Shown here: one piece after another, positions 8,308 to 15,580 of the stretch | How positions within the stretch are numbered: the stretch's first letter is position 1 | Layout: each line of letters begins with the position of its first letter | Assembly (NCBI RefSeq): GCF_000429645.1 | Contig: NZ_AUCG01000016.1 | Span: 372,001 to 436,000 of the forward strand | Length of the DNA: 64,000 nucleotides | Direction of reading: 5' to 3' | From: Niveispirillum irakense DSM 11586 | Lineage (GTDB): Bacteria > Pseudomonadota > Alphaproteobacteria > Azospirillales > Azospirillaceae | Program-made: the position numbers and the translations under genes | Notes under the pieces: generated by a model | Databases searched by the model: none | Seen by the model: the letters and a program-made list of their open reading frames with translations, nothing else | What the model was told of the DNA's origin: nothing

Positions 8308-8824
8308 CCCCTCGCCTTCGTCGTCTGGCGGCATCCCGCGCGATCCCAACGGTTTGCCGCGCGGGCTGCGCCATGACCTGATCAATGCGCTGAACGCCAT
8401 CAACGGATTCGCCTCCATCCTGGAAATGGATCTGACGGACCCGGCAGCCCTGGATTTCGTACGTCGTATCCAGCAGGCGGGCGCTGAAGCCATGCGCCTG
8501 GCCGGGGAAATCCCCTCCAGCCCGCGCGACATGGTCCGTATCATGATGGTCTCCGCAGATAGTGCTGCGGATGGGCTGGCCGTAGCCCTGGAAGGGTATG
8601 GCTGCGACGTCACGCTGGTTGAGAACGCTGCCCAGGCTGCCCAGGCCCTGCGCCGCGCACCGCACGCCTGGGATCTTGTCCTGTGCGACATGGACCCGAC
8701 CGCCCATACCGGGTTCGCCCAGGCGGCAGAGGCATCCGGGTTGCCCCTGTTGCGCCGCGATCCGGCCATGCCATCGCCCGATTTGGCGCTTTTACTGCGC
8801 CATACCGTGAAACCCGGCGACTGA
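8297..8824 (+). CDS. Kinase-like protein with H-box and degenerate receiver, no ATPase domain
   Basis: A 175-residue protein. Residues about 20-72 look like the dimerisation/phospho-acceptor helix pair of histidine kinases, with H26 in GLRHDLINALNAINGF, followed by FVRRIQQAGAEA as second helix. Residues 79-165 look like a CheY receiver with a possible acceptor D131 (LVLCDMDP), but the acidic pair expected at strand 1 is replaced by MMVSADS. No ATP-binding domain is present. The start is inferred: TTG at 8297 has GGAG at 7-base spacing and overlaps the regulator stop, while the only upstream ATG (8249) lies deep inside that gene. It may relay or sequester phosphate for the upstream regulator; that is inference. 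Confidence 0.6.
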   Translation: MPADPSPSSSGGIPRDPNGLPRGLRHDLINALNAINGFASILEMDLTDPAALDFVRRIQQAGAEAMRLAGEIPSSPRDMVRIMMVSADSAADGLAVALEGYGCDVTLVENAAQAAQALRRAPHAWDLVLCDMDPTAHTGFAQAAEASGLPLLRRDPAMPSPDLALLLRHTVKPGD

Positions 8825-8866
8825 ACCGGCGTTATAATCGGCATTGCTTCATTTTATGCAGGCCCG

Positions 8867-8895
8867 ACTACATTGCCGCAGTGCGGCAAAGTAGT
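8867..8895. promoter_or_regulatory. 29-base inverted repeat upstream of small exported protein gene
   Basis: TTGCCGCA and TGCGGCAA face each other around one G, extended by ACTAC/GTAGT beyond a single A:A mismatch. It lies 43 bases after the kinase-like gene and 66 bases before the next start. With no T tract it reads more like an operator or transcript-stabilising hairpin than an intrinsic terminator. Confidence 0.4.
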
Positions 8896-8960
8896 ATTGC
8901 CTCAACTGAAATTCATGCGACAGTTGAGAAAGAATCACGGGCTGCGAAAGGACCAAACGC

Positions 8961-9287
8961 ATGAGCCTTCGCCACACTGCCTGCCTTGCCGCCCTTCTTC
9001 CGTCCCTGTTGCTCCTCGCGGGAACGGCCATGGCGGCTGAGTGCCAGATGCCGGAATTGCAGAGCGCCAGCCCACCGCGTGCGGCTGGCACGATCGACAA
9101 TGATCGGGCCGCCCTGTTGCGATACGAACAGTGCCTGCGTGAAGAGCAGACCCTGCTTGAGGCCCTGCAGGCTGGCTCCCCCGAACGCGCGGCCCGCCAG
9201 CGCGAAGCCGCGGCCAATCTTCGCCGCACGCTGGATGCCTGGCAACAGACTCTGCGCGCCGCAGACGCACGCCCCAAAGGCTCATGA
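8961..9287 (+). CDS. Small exported hypothetical protein
   Basis: A 108-residue protein with a clear Sec signal peptide: MSLRHTAC, a hydrophobic stretch LAALLPSLLLLAGTA and a probable AMA-AE cleavage site near residue 25. The mature part is about 80 residues, rich in Ala, Arg and Glu, with one helical region (DRAALLRYEQCLREEQTLLE, then ERAARQREAAANLRRTL) and two or three cysteines (CQM near the mature N terminus and YEQC). AAAGGA precedes the ATG at good spacing. I do not recognise a family. It is probably periplasmic. Confidence 0.6.
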   Translation: MSLRHTACLAALLPSLLLLAGTAMAAECQMPELQSASPPRAAGTIDNDRAALLRYEQCLREEQTLLEALQAGSPERAARQREAAANLRRTLDAWQQTLRAADARPKGS

Positions 9288-9410
9288 GCCTTCGGACGGC
9301 GCCCGAGCCGGGCATAGGCTGGGGCGGGTGGCATTTAGCCAGCCTACCCGCCGAGGTAAAATCCGTTCCAGCGGTCAGTGGCCGCTATTGCTGGCTTTGA
9401 AAGCGGCCTG

Positions 9411-9671
9411 CTAGTCGGGGGATGCTTCCCGCTGATATCGGTCCTTCCAGTCGGCATACGGCATGCCATAGATGATCTCGCGCGCCTGTTCGTAATCCAT
9501 GGCGGTTCCCTGATCTTCTGCTGCGGCGCGATACCATTTCGCCAGACAGTTACGGCAGAAGCCGGCCAGATTCATCAGGTCGATATTCTGCACATCCGTC
9601 CGGTCCCGCAGATGGGCCACCAGACGGCGGAAGGCGGCGGCTTCAAGTTCGATGCGGGTCTGCTCGTCCAT
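9411..9671 (-). CDS. DUF1244 family protein
   Basis: An 86-residue protein matching DUF1244, a short helical family common in proteobacteria with unknown role. The block FRRLVAHLRDRTDVQNIDLM, then NLAGFCRNCLAKWYRAA and AREIIYGMPYADWKDRYQ, is the family core and includes a conserved CxxC-like pair (CRNC). I start at the second ATG (9671) because the family begins MDEQT and GGAAAGAG precedes it; the upstream ATG at 9683 is possible. A 24-base perfect palindrome (9710-9733) lies just upstream. The gene is monocistronic. Confidence 0.85.
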   Translation of the reverse strand: MDEQTRIELEAAAFRRLVAHLRDRTDVQNIDLMNLAGFCRNCLAKWYRAAAEDQGTAMDYEQAREIIYGMPYADWKDRYQREASPD

Positions 9672-9709
9672 ATCTCTTTCCATTCATCAAAATTCCAGGG
9701 GGGGACCGG

Positions 9710-9733
9710 AACATGATCGCCGGCGATCATGTT
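9710..9733. promoter_or_regulatory. 24-base perfect palindrome upstream of DUF1244 gene
   Basis: The 12-base arm AACATGATCGCC (9710-9721) is followed immediately by its exact complement (9722-9733), with no loop. It is 39 bases upstream of the DUF1244 start. A loopless palindrome of this length suits a dimeric repressor or activator site better than a terminator. No other copy was noticed in the window. Confidence 0.45.
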
Positions 9734-9965
9734 TCCATATGAGCTTTCCTGAACAGTTTATGTATCCCCTGCGCGCCAGCAGCCTCGATTTTCGTTGCCA
9801 CAAAACAAGATAAAATTTTACGTGGTTTTATCTATATAAAAATATATCGCTTCAGGTCTTCCGATGTGAAAACCATCACAGGTCCAGTCAACTTTTATCC
9901 CTATAGTTCCCTAACCAAGCACCGGCGAAGAAAAAGTCGGCCTCCCTCTAGAAAAGAGAAAAGCT

Positions 9966-10142
9966 ATGGTTATCGACATGCGCACCCGCCTGCCGCACAC
10001 TCATCTTTCTTCGCGCGTCGCCGATATGCATTTCCATGCGCAGCAACTCGCCCGTGCCACCCGCAACCTGTCCGAAGCACTGGACCAGTTGCGGGCACTG
10101 GACCTGAACCCCCTGATCAAGGCGCTGGAAGCCAGCCGCTGA
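9966..10142 (+). CDS. Putative 58-residue small protein
   Basis: Short reading frame starting MVIDMRTRLPHTHL and ending ALEASR. The C-terminal half is strongly helix-forming, with heptad-like leucines (ARATRNLSEALDQLRALDLN). AAAGAGAAAAG precedes the ATG at suitable spacing and an AT-rich promoter-like stretch (about 9770-9860, including TATATAAAAATATAT) lies upstream. The next gene converges from the other strand 27 bases later. I recognise no family; support comes from the ribosome-binding site, the isolated position and the Ala/Leu/Arg composition. Confidence 0.45.
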   Translation: MVIDMRTRLPHTHLSSRVADMHFHAQQLARATRNLSEALDQLRALDLNPLIKALEASR

Positions 10143-10169
10143 ACGGACAGGGCGGCGGCGGTAGGCCGA

Positions 10170-10967
10170 TTACCCGGCCGTGATGGCGGTCGGAGTCAGC
10201 AGGGGCGGTAAAAGCCGGGCCAGCCGGGCAGCCCATTCTGCCGCCCCGTCATCATCCCCGATCAAATCCTGACGGATTTCCAGCATGACGCTGGGGATGT
10301 TGTGGCGGGTGGGATGGGCGATGATGGTGTAATCCGTGCCGGTGCGGGCGCTGTAGGGCTCATTATCCCCGACCACCAGATCTTTTTCTGCGGCCAGGGC
10401 CTGGATCAGCGGCTGGGCGATGCGCCCATCCTGGTCCCACAGCACACCGACATGCCAGGGCCGGTGGAAGCCGCGCATCACCGGCGTGAAACTATGGATG
10501 GAAACCAGCACCGGCACCTGCCCGGTAGCGGCAATCCGTTCCAGCCGGGCCGTGATGGCATCATGGTAGGGATGGTAAAGTGCATCCAGCCGCGCCTGAC
10601 GGTCTGCCGCCGATAAAGCGGCATTGGCCGGCACGGGCGTGCCGTCACTGATGGCCGGCATGCTGGTCGGATCATCTGGCCGGCGGTTGCAATCCACCAC
10701 CAGCCGGGAATAGCGGGTCAGGATAGCGCCGGCCCCCAGATGCCGGGCCAGCCCTGCCGTGACGGCGGCGGCCCCGATATCCCAGCCGATATGCCGGTCC
10801 ATCTCCGCCGCCGGCACGCCCAGATCGCCCAGCGCGCGGGGCACCGCCTTGCCGGCATGGTCGCAGACCAGCAGCACAGGGCTGGTCGAGTCGGGGTTGA
10901 TCAGCCAGACCGGGGCGGGATCGGCATCGGTCAGCAACGGCGGGTGGGGGATCGGTGCGTGCGGCAT
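10170..10967 (-). CDS. N-formylglutamate amidohydrolase family protein
   Basis: A 265-residue zinc-dependent amidohydrolase-like protein (PF05013/COG3931). Family markers: LLVCDHAGKAVP near residue 40, DRHIGWDIGAAAV, a VDCNRRPDDPTS loop and LVSIHSFTPVM, which supply His and Asp residues of the metal site; the end carries IPSVMLEIRQDLI. HutG-type members hydrolyse N-formyl-L-glutamate in histidine breakdown, but no other hut gene is near, so the substrate is uncertain. The frame continues 69 codons upstream in low-complexity proline/glycine residues, which I reject as coding; the ATG at 10967 begins the homologous region. Confidence 0.82.
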   Translation of the reverse strand: MPHAPIPHPPLLTDADPAPVWLINPDSTSPVLLVCDHAGKAVPRALGDLGVPAAEMDRHIGWDIGAAAVTAGLARHLGAGAILTRYSRLVVDCNRRPDDPTSMPAISDGTPVPANAALSAADRQARLDALYHPYHDAITARLERIAATGQVPVLVSIHSFTPVMRGFHRPWHVGVLWDQDGRIAQPLIQALAAEKDLVVGDNEPYSARTGTDYTIIAHPTRHNIPSVMLEIRQDLIGDDDGAAEWAARLARLLPPLLTPTAITAG

Positions 10968-11080
10968 GATCCCAACAGCTTTAGCGGAAAAATCATTGTC
11001 ACGCAAAGCGGGCCTGCCCATGCGGCCCGCTACGGTGTTTCTGCTGGATGGCGGATCGATAGGCGATGGGAGGGTTCCCC

Positions 11081-11668
11081 ATGACCACAACCCCGACGGA
11101 ACTACTGTGCCAGTTTTATCAGGCGGGACAGGCGGCGCTGGCGGGGCGCCGCCCCCCCCCCCCCTCAAGGCCACCTGGGGCCGCGCTGGATGCCGTCACC
11201 CTTCTTGCCCGGCAGATCGGGCTGGATGTCATCCTGACCGAAGCCATTGCCGCCGATAGCCGGGAATGGGCGGCTGAACAGGCGGGGTTGGCCCGCGCCA
11301 CCCCCGCCGGCACCCTGATCCTGGATAGTGGCACCGCCCCCCGCAACGGCACCGGGCGCGACAGCAGGACATTGGCCAGTGGGACATTTGCCAGCGGGAC
11401 ATTTGAATGTCTGCTGGCCCTGGGACTGGCGCTGGACGGTGCCAGCGATATCTGGGCCCTGGCCTGCGATCATCAGCCCCAGGACGGGGCGACGGGCGCC
11501 TTTCTCTGCCCGGACAGTCTGGCCCGCGCCATGGCTGCCGGGATGGACCCTGCCGCCATGCTGGCCGGTCGGGAAGCCCAAGACCTGTTCCATCATCTGG
11601 GCGATCTGGTGCCCGCTGGCGACGGCGCCCGCACCAGAGGCGATTTTCGCGCCATTCTGGTGTTGTAA
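11081..11668 (+). CDS. Unrecognised protein with poly-C tract near its 5' end
   Basis: A 195-residue protein that I cannot place in a family. GGAGGG at ideal spacing fixes the start at the ATG 11081. It contains a run of 13 C at 11152-11164 coding for a short Pro-rich segment around residues 24-30, and an in-frame near-repeat LASGTFASGTF around residue 105. After it come Ala-rich helical segments and an Asp/His-containing stretch (ALACDHQPQDG). A one-base change in the tract would shift the frame and truncate the protein. Divergent from the amidohydrolase-family gene and convergent with the next. Possibly phase-variable, or a tract-length sequencing error. Confidence 0.55.
   Translation: MTTTPTELLCQFYQAGQAALAGRRPPPPSRPPGAALDAVTLLARQIGLDVILTEAIAADSREWAAEQAGLARATPAGTLILDSGTAPRNGTGRDSRTLASGTFASGTFECLLALGLALDGASDIWALACDHQPQDGATGAFLCPDSLARAMAAGMDPAAMLAGREAQDLFHHLGDLVPAGDGARTRGDFRAILVL
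11152..11164 (+). repeat. Homopolymeric C13 tract inside a reading frame
   Basis: Thirteen consecutive C, starting after GCCG, lie about 70 bases into the gene at 11081. In the correct frame they read as prolines. Such tracts mutate by slipped-strand mispairing. Confidence 0.9.
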
Positions 11669-11675
11669 CCGGCGT

Positions 11676-12923
11676 TCAGAACCCGGCCGCCGAGGCTGGC
11701 GTGGGGTCGAAAGCGGCAGGGGCCCGCCCCACCGATCGGGCCACCGCGACCCCGCCTTTCCATAGGCCCAGATGGCGGGCCGGGTCGGCGGCATTGTGGA
11801 TATCGGCGACCGGATCGCCCGGCACCAGCAGCAGATCGGCCACCGCCCCACTGACAATCCGGCCATGGTAGGGCAGGTCCAGCAGGGTGGCGGCATTGGC
11901 CGTGCCGGCCACCAAGGCGGCCAGCGGGTCCATGCCCAGATCGACCATATGGGCCAGTTCCTGCGCATTCTGGCCATGATGGTTGCCGGGCGTACCGGCA
12001 TCCGTGCCCAGCGCCACCGTGCCGCCGGCCGCCACGAAGCGCTTGAAACTGTCGAAATGCATGGCGCTGAACCGGTCGGCCTTGTCGCGGACGAAGGCGG
12101 GCAACCGGTCCCTCATGGCCAGCAGCGCCATCATTGCCGACAGGGTAGGCACCAGATAGGTGCCATTGGTCAGCATGGTTTCGATAATGGCGTCGGTCAG
12201 TTCAAATCCATGCTCAATGGAATCAACGCCAGCCTCCAGCGCCCGCTGGATGCCGCGCGCGCCTTGGGCATGGGCCGTGACCTTCAGGCCGAAATCATGG
12301 GCCGTCGCCGTGGCCGCCGCCAGTTCCGCCACGGTCGGGTGCGGGGCCAGCGGATCGACACCGCCGGTCAGCACGCCCCCCGTGGCCATCAGCTTGATGC
12401 AGTCGGCCCCGTTTTTCACATTCAGCCGCACGCCCTGAGTATAGGCGGTGGGGCCGTCACATTCCAACCCGATCCAGGCGCCATGGCCACCGGTGATGGT
12501 CAGCACTTTACCGGCGCAGCGCAGGGTGGGGCCGACATGACGGCCCTGGCGGATCGCCTCCCGCACAGAGATTTCCAGCCAGTCGGTGCCACCCAGATCA
12601 CGGATGGCGGTGAAGCCGCCGGCCAGGGATGCCTGGGCATTTTCCAGCAGGCGCAGGGTCAGGTCGCCTGGCGGCCGCTGTCGCAGCGTGCTGACAACAT
12701 CGCCCGTCGCCTCCAGCGCCAGATGGACATGGGCGTCGATCAGGCCCGGCATCAGGGTCGCCCCAACCGTATCGACGCGCCGGCCGGCGAAACCGGCAAA
12801 TTCCGCCAGCGGCGCCACGGCGGCGATGCGGCCATCCCCTATCAGGACCCCCATCCCGTCACGGGGGGCAACCGTGCCGTCAAACAGCTTGCCACCGGCA
12901 AACAGGATGGGATCGCGCGACAT
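11676..12923 (-). CDS. Amidohydrolase, imidazolonepropionase/prolidase-like
   Basis: A 415-residue metal-dependent hydrolase of the COG1228 type (Xaa-Pro dipeptidase/imidazolonepropionase-like). Metal ligands: HVHL near residue 62, the probable carboxylated Lys in CIKLMATGG, His in TAHAQG, His in SIEHGFE, and Asp in LGTDAGTP. A C-terminal composite-sandwich segment (VADLLLVPGDP) closes the fold. An in-frame TTG lies 18 bases upstream, but ATG 12923 is preceded by GGAAAGGA and matches the family start. Such enzymes cleave dipeptides or cyclic amides; the substrate cannot be predicted. No signal peptide. The repeat at 12947-13042 ends just upstream. Confidence 0.85.
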   Translation of the reverse strand: MSRDPILFAGGKLFDGTVAPRDGMGVLIGDGRIAAVAPLAEFAGFAGRRVDTVGATLMPGLIDAHVHLALEATGDVVSTLRQRPPGDLTLRLLENAQASLAGGFTAIRDLGGTDWLEISVREAIRQGRHVGPTLRCAGKVLTITGGHGAWIGLECDGPTAYTQGVRLNVKNGADCIKLMATGGVLTGGVDPLAPHPTVAELAAATATAHDFGLKVTAHAQGARGIQRALEAGVDSIEHGFELTDAIIETMLTNGTYLVPTLSAMMALLAMRDRLPAFVRDKADRFSAMHFDSFKRFVAAGGTVALGTDAGTPGNHHGQNAQELAHMVDLGMDPLAALVAGTANAATLLDLPYHGRIVSGAVADLLLVPGDPVADIHNAADPARHLGLWKGGVAVARSVGRAPAAFDPTPASAAGF

Positions 12924-12946
12924 GGAGATGGTCCTTTCCAACCCTC

Positions 12947-13042
12947 ATACCGAGGTCAGGAAATCTTGACCTCGGTATCCGCGCCGACCAGCGCGGCGGC
13001 GGCCCATGCCGCCGAAGTCAGTAAATTTACTGACACCAGTAT
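12947..13042. repeat. Dispersed palindromic repeat, family B copy 1
   Basis: Three hairpins in order: ATACCGAGGTCA paired with TGACCTCGGTAT (12-bp arms, 12947-12978), a GGCGGC/GCCGCC stem, and an 18-base palindrome of GTCAGTAAATTTACTGAC (13017-13034). The unit begins ATAC and ends GTAT. Most of it is found again at 30619-30727. It lies between the thioredoxin-like gene's stop (18 bases away) and the amidohydrolase start. Confidence 0.85.
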
Positions 13043-13059
13043 AAGAAGCCAGAACCCGG

Positions 13060-13590
13060 TCAGCCCTGCTTGGCCGGTGCGGCATATTTGGCCAGCCAGT
13101 CGGCCATGGCCTGCGGCGTCATCTTGCGGGCATTGGCCAGTTCGGAACTGTCAGTGGCGTTGATCAGGGTGCCGTCAGCGGACACGATCATCACGCTGGG
13201 CACGCCGCGCAGCTTCTCCACGCCATATTTCTGCGGGATATGCAGGTTCTTGTTGAAGCGGCCCACATCCACCTTCACCAGTTCATAATGGGCGTCCAGG
13301 AACGCCTTCACCTCCGGCAGTTCCATGATGCCGGCCAGCACGCGGCAATCCGGGCACCAGTCGCCACCGAAATTCAGCATCACGCGCTTGCCATTGGCCT
13401 GGGCGCGGGCGAAAGCCTTGGCAACATCAGCATCGGCGTCGGCCGCCTCGTCATAAGGCAGCGGCAGCGGCTGCGGCAGATCGTTGATATCCTTGACAGT
13501 GACGGTGGGAGCCGCCACCTGCGCCTGGGTGGGCGCGGCCATCAGCAGGGCCACCAGGGCGGCACCGGCCAGGGAGAGAATGTGACGCAT
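13060..13590 (-). CDS. Exported thioredoxin-fold protein
   Basis: A 176-residue protein with an N-terminal signal peptide (MRHILSLAGAALVALLMA, then ...TQAQ-VA; cleavage near residue 23-24) and a thioredoxin fold from about residue 55. The redox motif is W78-C-P-D-C82 (GGDWCPDC), followed by VKVDVGRFNKN and a cis-Pro loop RGVPSVMIV. Such single-domain periplasmic proteins reduce or isomerise disulfides; the partner is not indicated. TTGAGG precedes the ATG. The small repeat hairpin family B just downstream may end the transcript. Confidence 0.8.
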   Translation of the reverse strand: MRHILSLAGAALVALLMAAPTQAQVAAPTVTVKDINDLPQPLPLPYDEAADADADVAKAFARAQANGKRVMLNFGGDWCPDCRVLAGIMELPEVKAFLDAHYELVKVDVGRFNKNLHIPQKYGVEKLRGVPSVMIVSADGTLINATDSSELANARKMTPQAMADWLAKYAAPAKQG

Positions 13591-13702
13591 CGGATTGCCT
13601 CAATCTTTATCGCCCCCTGGGGTCGGGGGATTTTCATGCCCACCAGTGTAGCCGGACCGGGGCCGGCGTGAAGCCTTATCTGTCATATAAGCCGTTGGAA
13701 CC

Positions 13703-14143
13703 ATGATTGATCCCGCCCTGGCCGGCCTGTTCGGCATCTCTTTCGCGGCGGCGACCCTGCTGCCCGGCGGGTCAGAGCTGGCCTTCCTGGCCCTGCTGGC
13801 CCAAGGTGGTCATAGCCCCGCCCTTCTGGTCACGGTGGCCGGGGCCGGCAATGTGCTGGGCAGCGTGCTGAACTGGTATCTGGGCCGGGGCCTGCGCCAT
13901 CTGGTGGGACGGCGCTGGTTCCCCGTTACACCAGCCGCGCTGGAGCGGGGGGAACGGCAATTCCGCCGCTATGGGCTGTGGACCCTGCTGTTCGCCTGGG
14001 TGCCGGTGGTGGGTGACCCGCTGACCGTGGCCGCCGGCAGCCTGCGCGTACCCCTGGCCCCGTTCCTGCTGCTGGTCACAATCGGCAAGCTGGCGCGATA
14101 TAGTGCCCTGGCGCTGGCGACAGGTCCGCTTCTGGGCCGTTAA
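13703..14143 (+). CDS. YqaA/DedA-like inner-membrane protein
   Basis: A 146-residue membrane protein of the YqaA group, a small branch of DedA/SNARE-associated proteins. It has several hydrophobic segments (about 1-18, 28-55, 88-105, 115-140) and the family features LLPGGSELAFLALLA near the N terminus, GNVLGSVLNWYLGR in the middle, and the FAWVPVVGDPLTVAAG re-entrant loop. DedA relatives move undecaprenyl phosphate or support membrane potential; a specific role here is not established. It starts 112 bases from the divergent thioredoxin gene, and 32 bases separate it from the next gene on the same strand. Confidence 0.75.
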   Translation: MIDPALAGLFGISFAAATLLPGGSELAFLALLAQGGHSPALLVTVAGAGNVLGSVLNWYLGRGLRHLVGRRWFPVTPAALERGERQFRRYGLWTLLFAWVPVVGDPLTVAAGSLRVPLAPFLLLVTIGKLARYSALALATGPLLGR

Positions 14144-14175
14144 CCTGACAGCAACCCCCAACCGGGAGAGGATAG

Positions 14176-14445
14176 ATGGACCTGATCGACAATAAGGACC
14201 ACCAGCGTTTCGAGCTGCCGGAAGAAGGCGGCACCGTGATCGCCAATTACCGGCGCCAGCCAGGGCTGATCGAGATCACCTATGTGGAATCACCACCGGC
14301 CCTGCGCGGCACGGGTGCCGCTGGCCGGATGATGGAAGCCTTGATGGACCTGGCCCGCGCGGAAGGGGCCCGCATCCGCCCCATTTGCGGCTATGCCCAT
14401 GCCTGGATGCGCCGCCACCCCGCCCATCACGACCTGATGGCGTAA
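14176..14445 (+). CDS. YjdJ-type GNAT acetyltransferase-like protein
   Basis: An 89-residue protein of the short GCN5-related family (PF14542, COG2388). The core is GTVIANYRRQPGLIEITYVE, then LRGTGAAGRMMEALMDLAR, where R-GTG-A is the acetyl-CoA pyrophosphate loop, and a final IRPICGYAHAWMRRHP segment. Its length matches this minimal family, which has unknown substrates. GGGAGAGG precedes the ATG. It follows the YqaA gene by 32 bases and precedes the hydrolase by 66 bases. Confidence 0.85.
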   Translation: MDLIDNKDHQRFELPEEGGTVIANYRRQPGLIEITYVESPPALRGTGAAGRMMEALMDLARAEGARIRPICGYAHAWMRRHPAHHDLMA

Positions 14446-14511
14446 TGCCGGACGGGCAGTGGCCGCCCCGCAAAGGGCAGTTTGAGAGAATGGAGGATAG
14501 GAAGACAGGCG

Positions 14512-15531
14512 ATGGCGATACGGATGATGAAGGCCGCCACGGCGCTGGCCCTGATACTGGGTGCGGCGATGACCAATCTGCCGGCGATGGCGCAGCAGCG
14601 CCCCACCTATGGCGTGCAACTGGAAGGGTTTGAGCAGCCCTATCCGCTGCAGCGGTTCAACTTCACCAGCCAGGGCCAGGACCTGTCCATGGGCTATCTG
14701 GATGTGGCGCCCACCGGCACGCCCAATGGCCGCGCCATTGTCCTGCTGCATGGCAAGAATTTCTGCGCCGCCACCTGGGGGGCGACCATCGCCGTGCTGG
14801 CCGATGCCGGCTACCGGGTCATCGCCCCCGATCAGGTGGGCTTCTGCACCTCCACCAAGCCGGTGCGCTACCAGTTCAGCCTCGCCCAGCTTGCCGGCAA
14901 CACCCGCGCCCTGCTAGACCATCTGCGCCTGCCCAAGACGCTGGTGATGGGCCATTCCATGGGCGGCATGCTGGCCATCCGCTATGGCCTGATTAATCCG
15001 CAGGCGGTGGAGAAGCTGCTGCTGGTCAACCCGATCGGGCTGGAGGATTGGCAATATGAGGGCGTGCCCTATGCCAGCATCGACCAGCTTTACCAGCAGG
15101 AACTGAAGACCAGCTTCAACAGCATCAAGGCCTATCAGAACCGCTTCTATTATAATGGCAACTGGAAGCCCGACTATGACCGCTGGGTCGAGATGTCAGC
15201 CGGGCTTTATGCCGGGCCCGGGCGCGAACAGGTGGCCTGGAACCAGGCCCAGACGTCGGAGATGATCTTCACCCAGCCGGTGGTGCATGAGCTGGTAAGG
15301 CTGCGGCCGCCGACCGTGCTGTTCATCGGCGCCAAGGACCGCACCGCCCCCGGCGCCAACCGGGCGTCGGAAGAAACCCAGATGCGCCTGGGCAATTATG
15401 AGGAACTGGGCCGCCGCGCCCAGCGCGCCATCCCCACATCCACGCTGGTGGAATTCCCGGAACTGGGCCATTCCCCGCAGGTGGAAGCGCCCGACCGCTT
15501 CCACAAGGCTTTGCTGGAACAGTTGGGGTGA
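14512..15531 (+). CDS. Exported alpha/beta hydrolase
   Basis: A 339-residue alpha/beta-fold hydrolase with a signal peptide (KAATALALILGAAMTNL, cleavage near AMA-Q). Catalytic triad candidates: nucleophile Ser in GHSMGG (about residue 147), Asp in IGAKDRTAPG and His in LGHSP near the end; the oxyanion region is LLHGKNF. The ATG at 14512 lies 7 bases from GGAAG inside the sequence GGAGGATAGGAAG; a TTG at 14482 is in frame but less supported. Substrate unknown, but members of this type (S33-like) act on esters or peptides in the periplasm. A terminator follows. Confidence 0.8.
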   Translation: MAIRMMKAATALALILGAAMTNLPAMAQQRPTYGVQLEGFEQPYPLQRFNFTSQGQDLSMGYLDVAPTGTPNGRAIVLLHGKNFCAATWGATIAVLADAGYRVIAPDQVGFCTSTKPVRYQFSLAQLAGNTRALLDHLRLPKTLVMGHSMGGMLAIRYGLINPQAVEKLLLVNPIGLEDWQYEGVPYASIDQLYQQELKTSFNSIKAYQNRFYYNGNWKPDYDRWVEMSAGLYAGPGREQVAWNQAQTSEMIFTQPVVHELVRLRPPTVLFIGAKDRTAPGANRASEETQMRLGNYEELGRRAQRAIPTSTLVEFPELGHSPQVEAPDRFHKALLEQLG

Positions 15532-15544
15532 CCCCAAGGCGAGG

Positions 15545-15570
15545 GAGGAGAGGCCGCCCGGCCTCTCCTC
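15545..15570. terminator. Terminator hairpin between convergent genes
   Basis: An 11-bp perfect stem GAGGAGAGGCC (15545-15555) with its complement (15560-15570) and loop GCCC. It sits 13 bases after the hydrolase stop and 10 bases before the end of the convergent GMC gene, followed on the plus strand by TTCATCC. Confidence 0.7.
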
Positions 15571-15580
15571 TTCATCCTCG

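Noticed and set aside
7591..8844. Minus-strand frame of about 417 codons over the regulator and kinase-like genes
   Set aside because: Overlaps two genes that have good domains or start signals; the translated protein shows no domain.
10968..11174. N-terminal extension of the N-formylglutamate amidohydrolase family gene
   Set aside because: The extra residues are low-complexity and include the C tract read backwards; the family starts at the ATG 10967.
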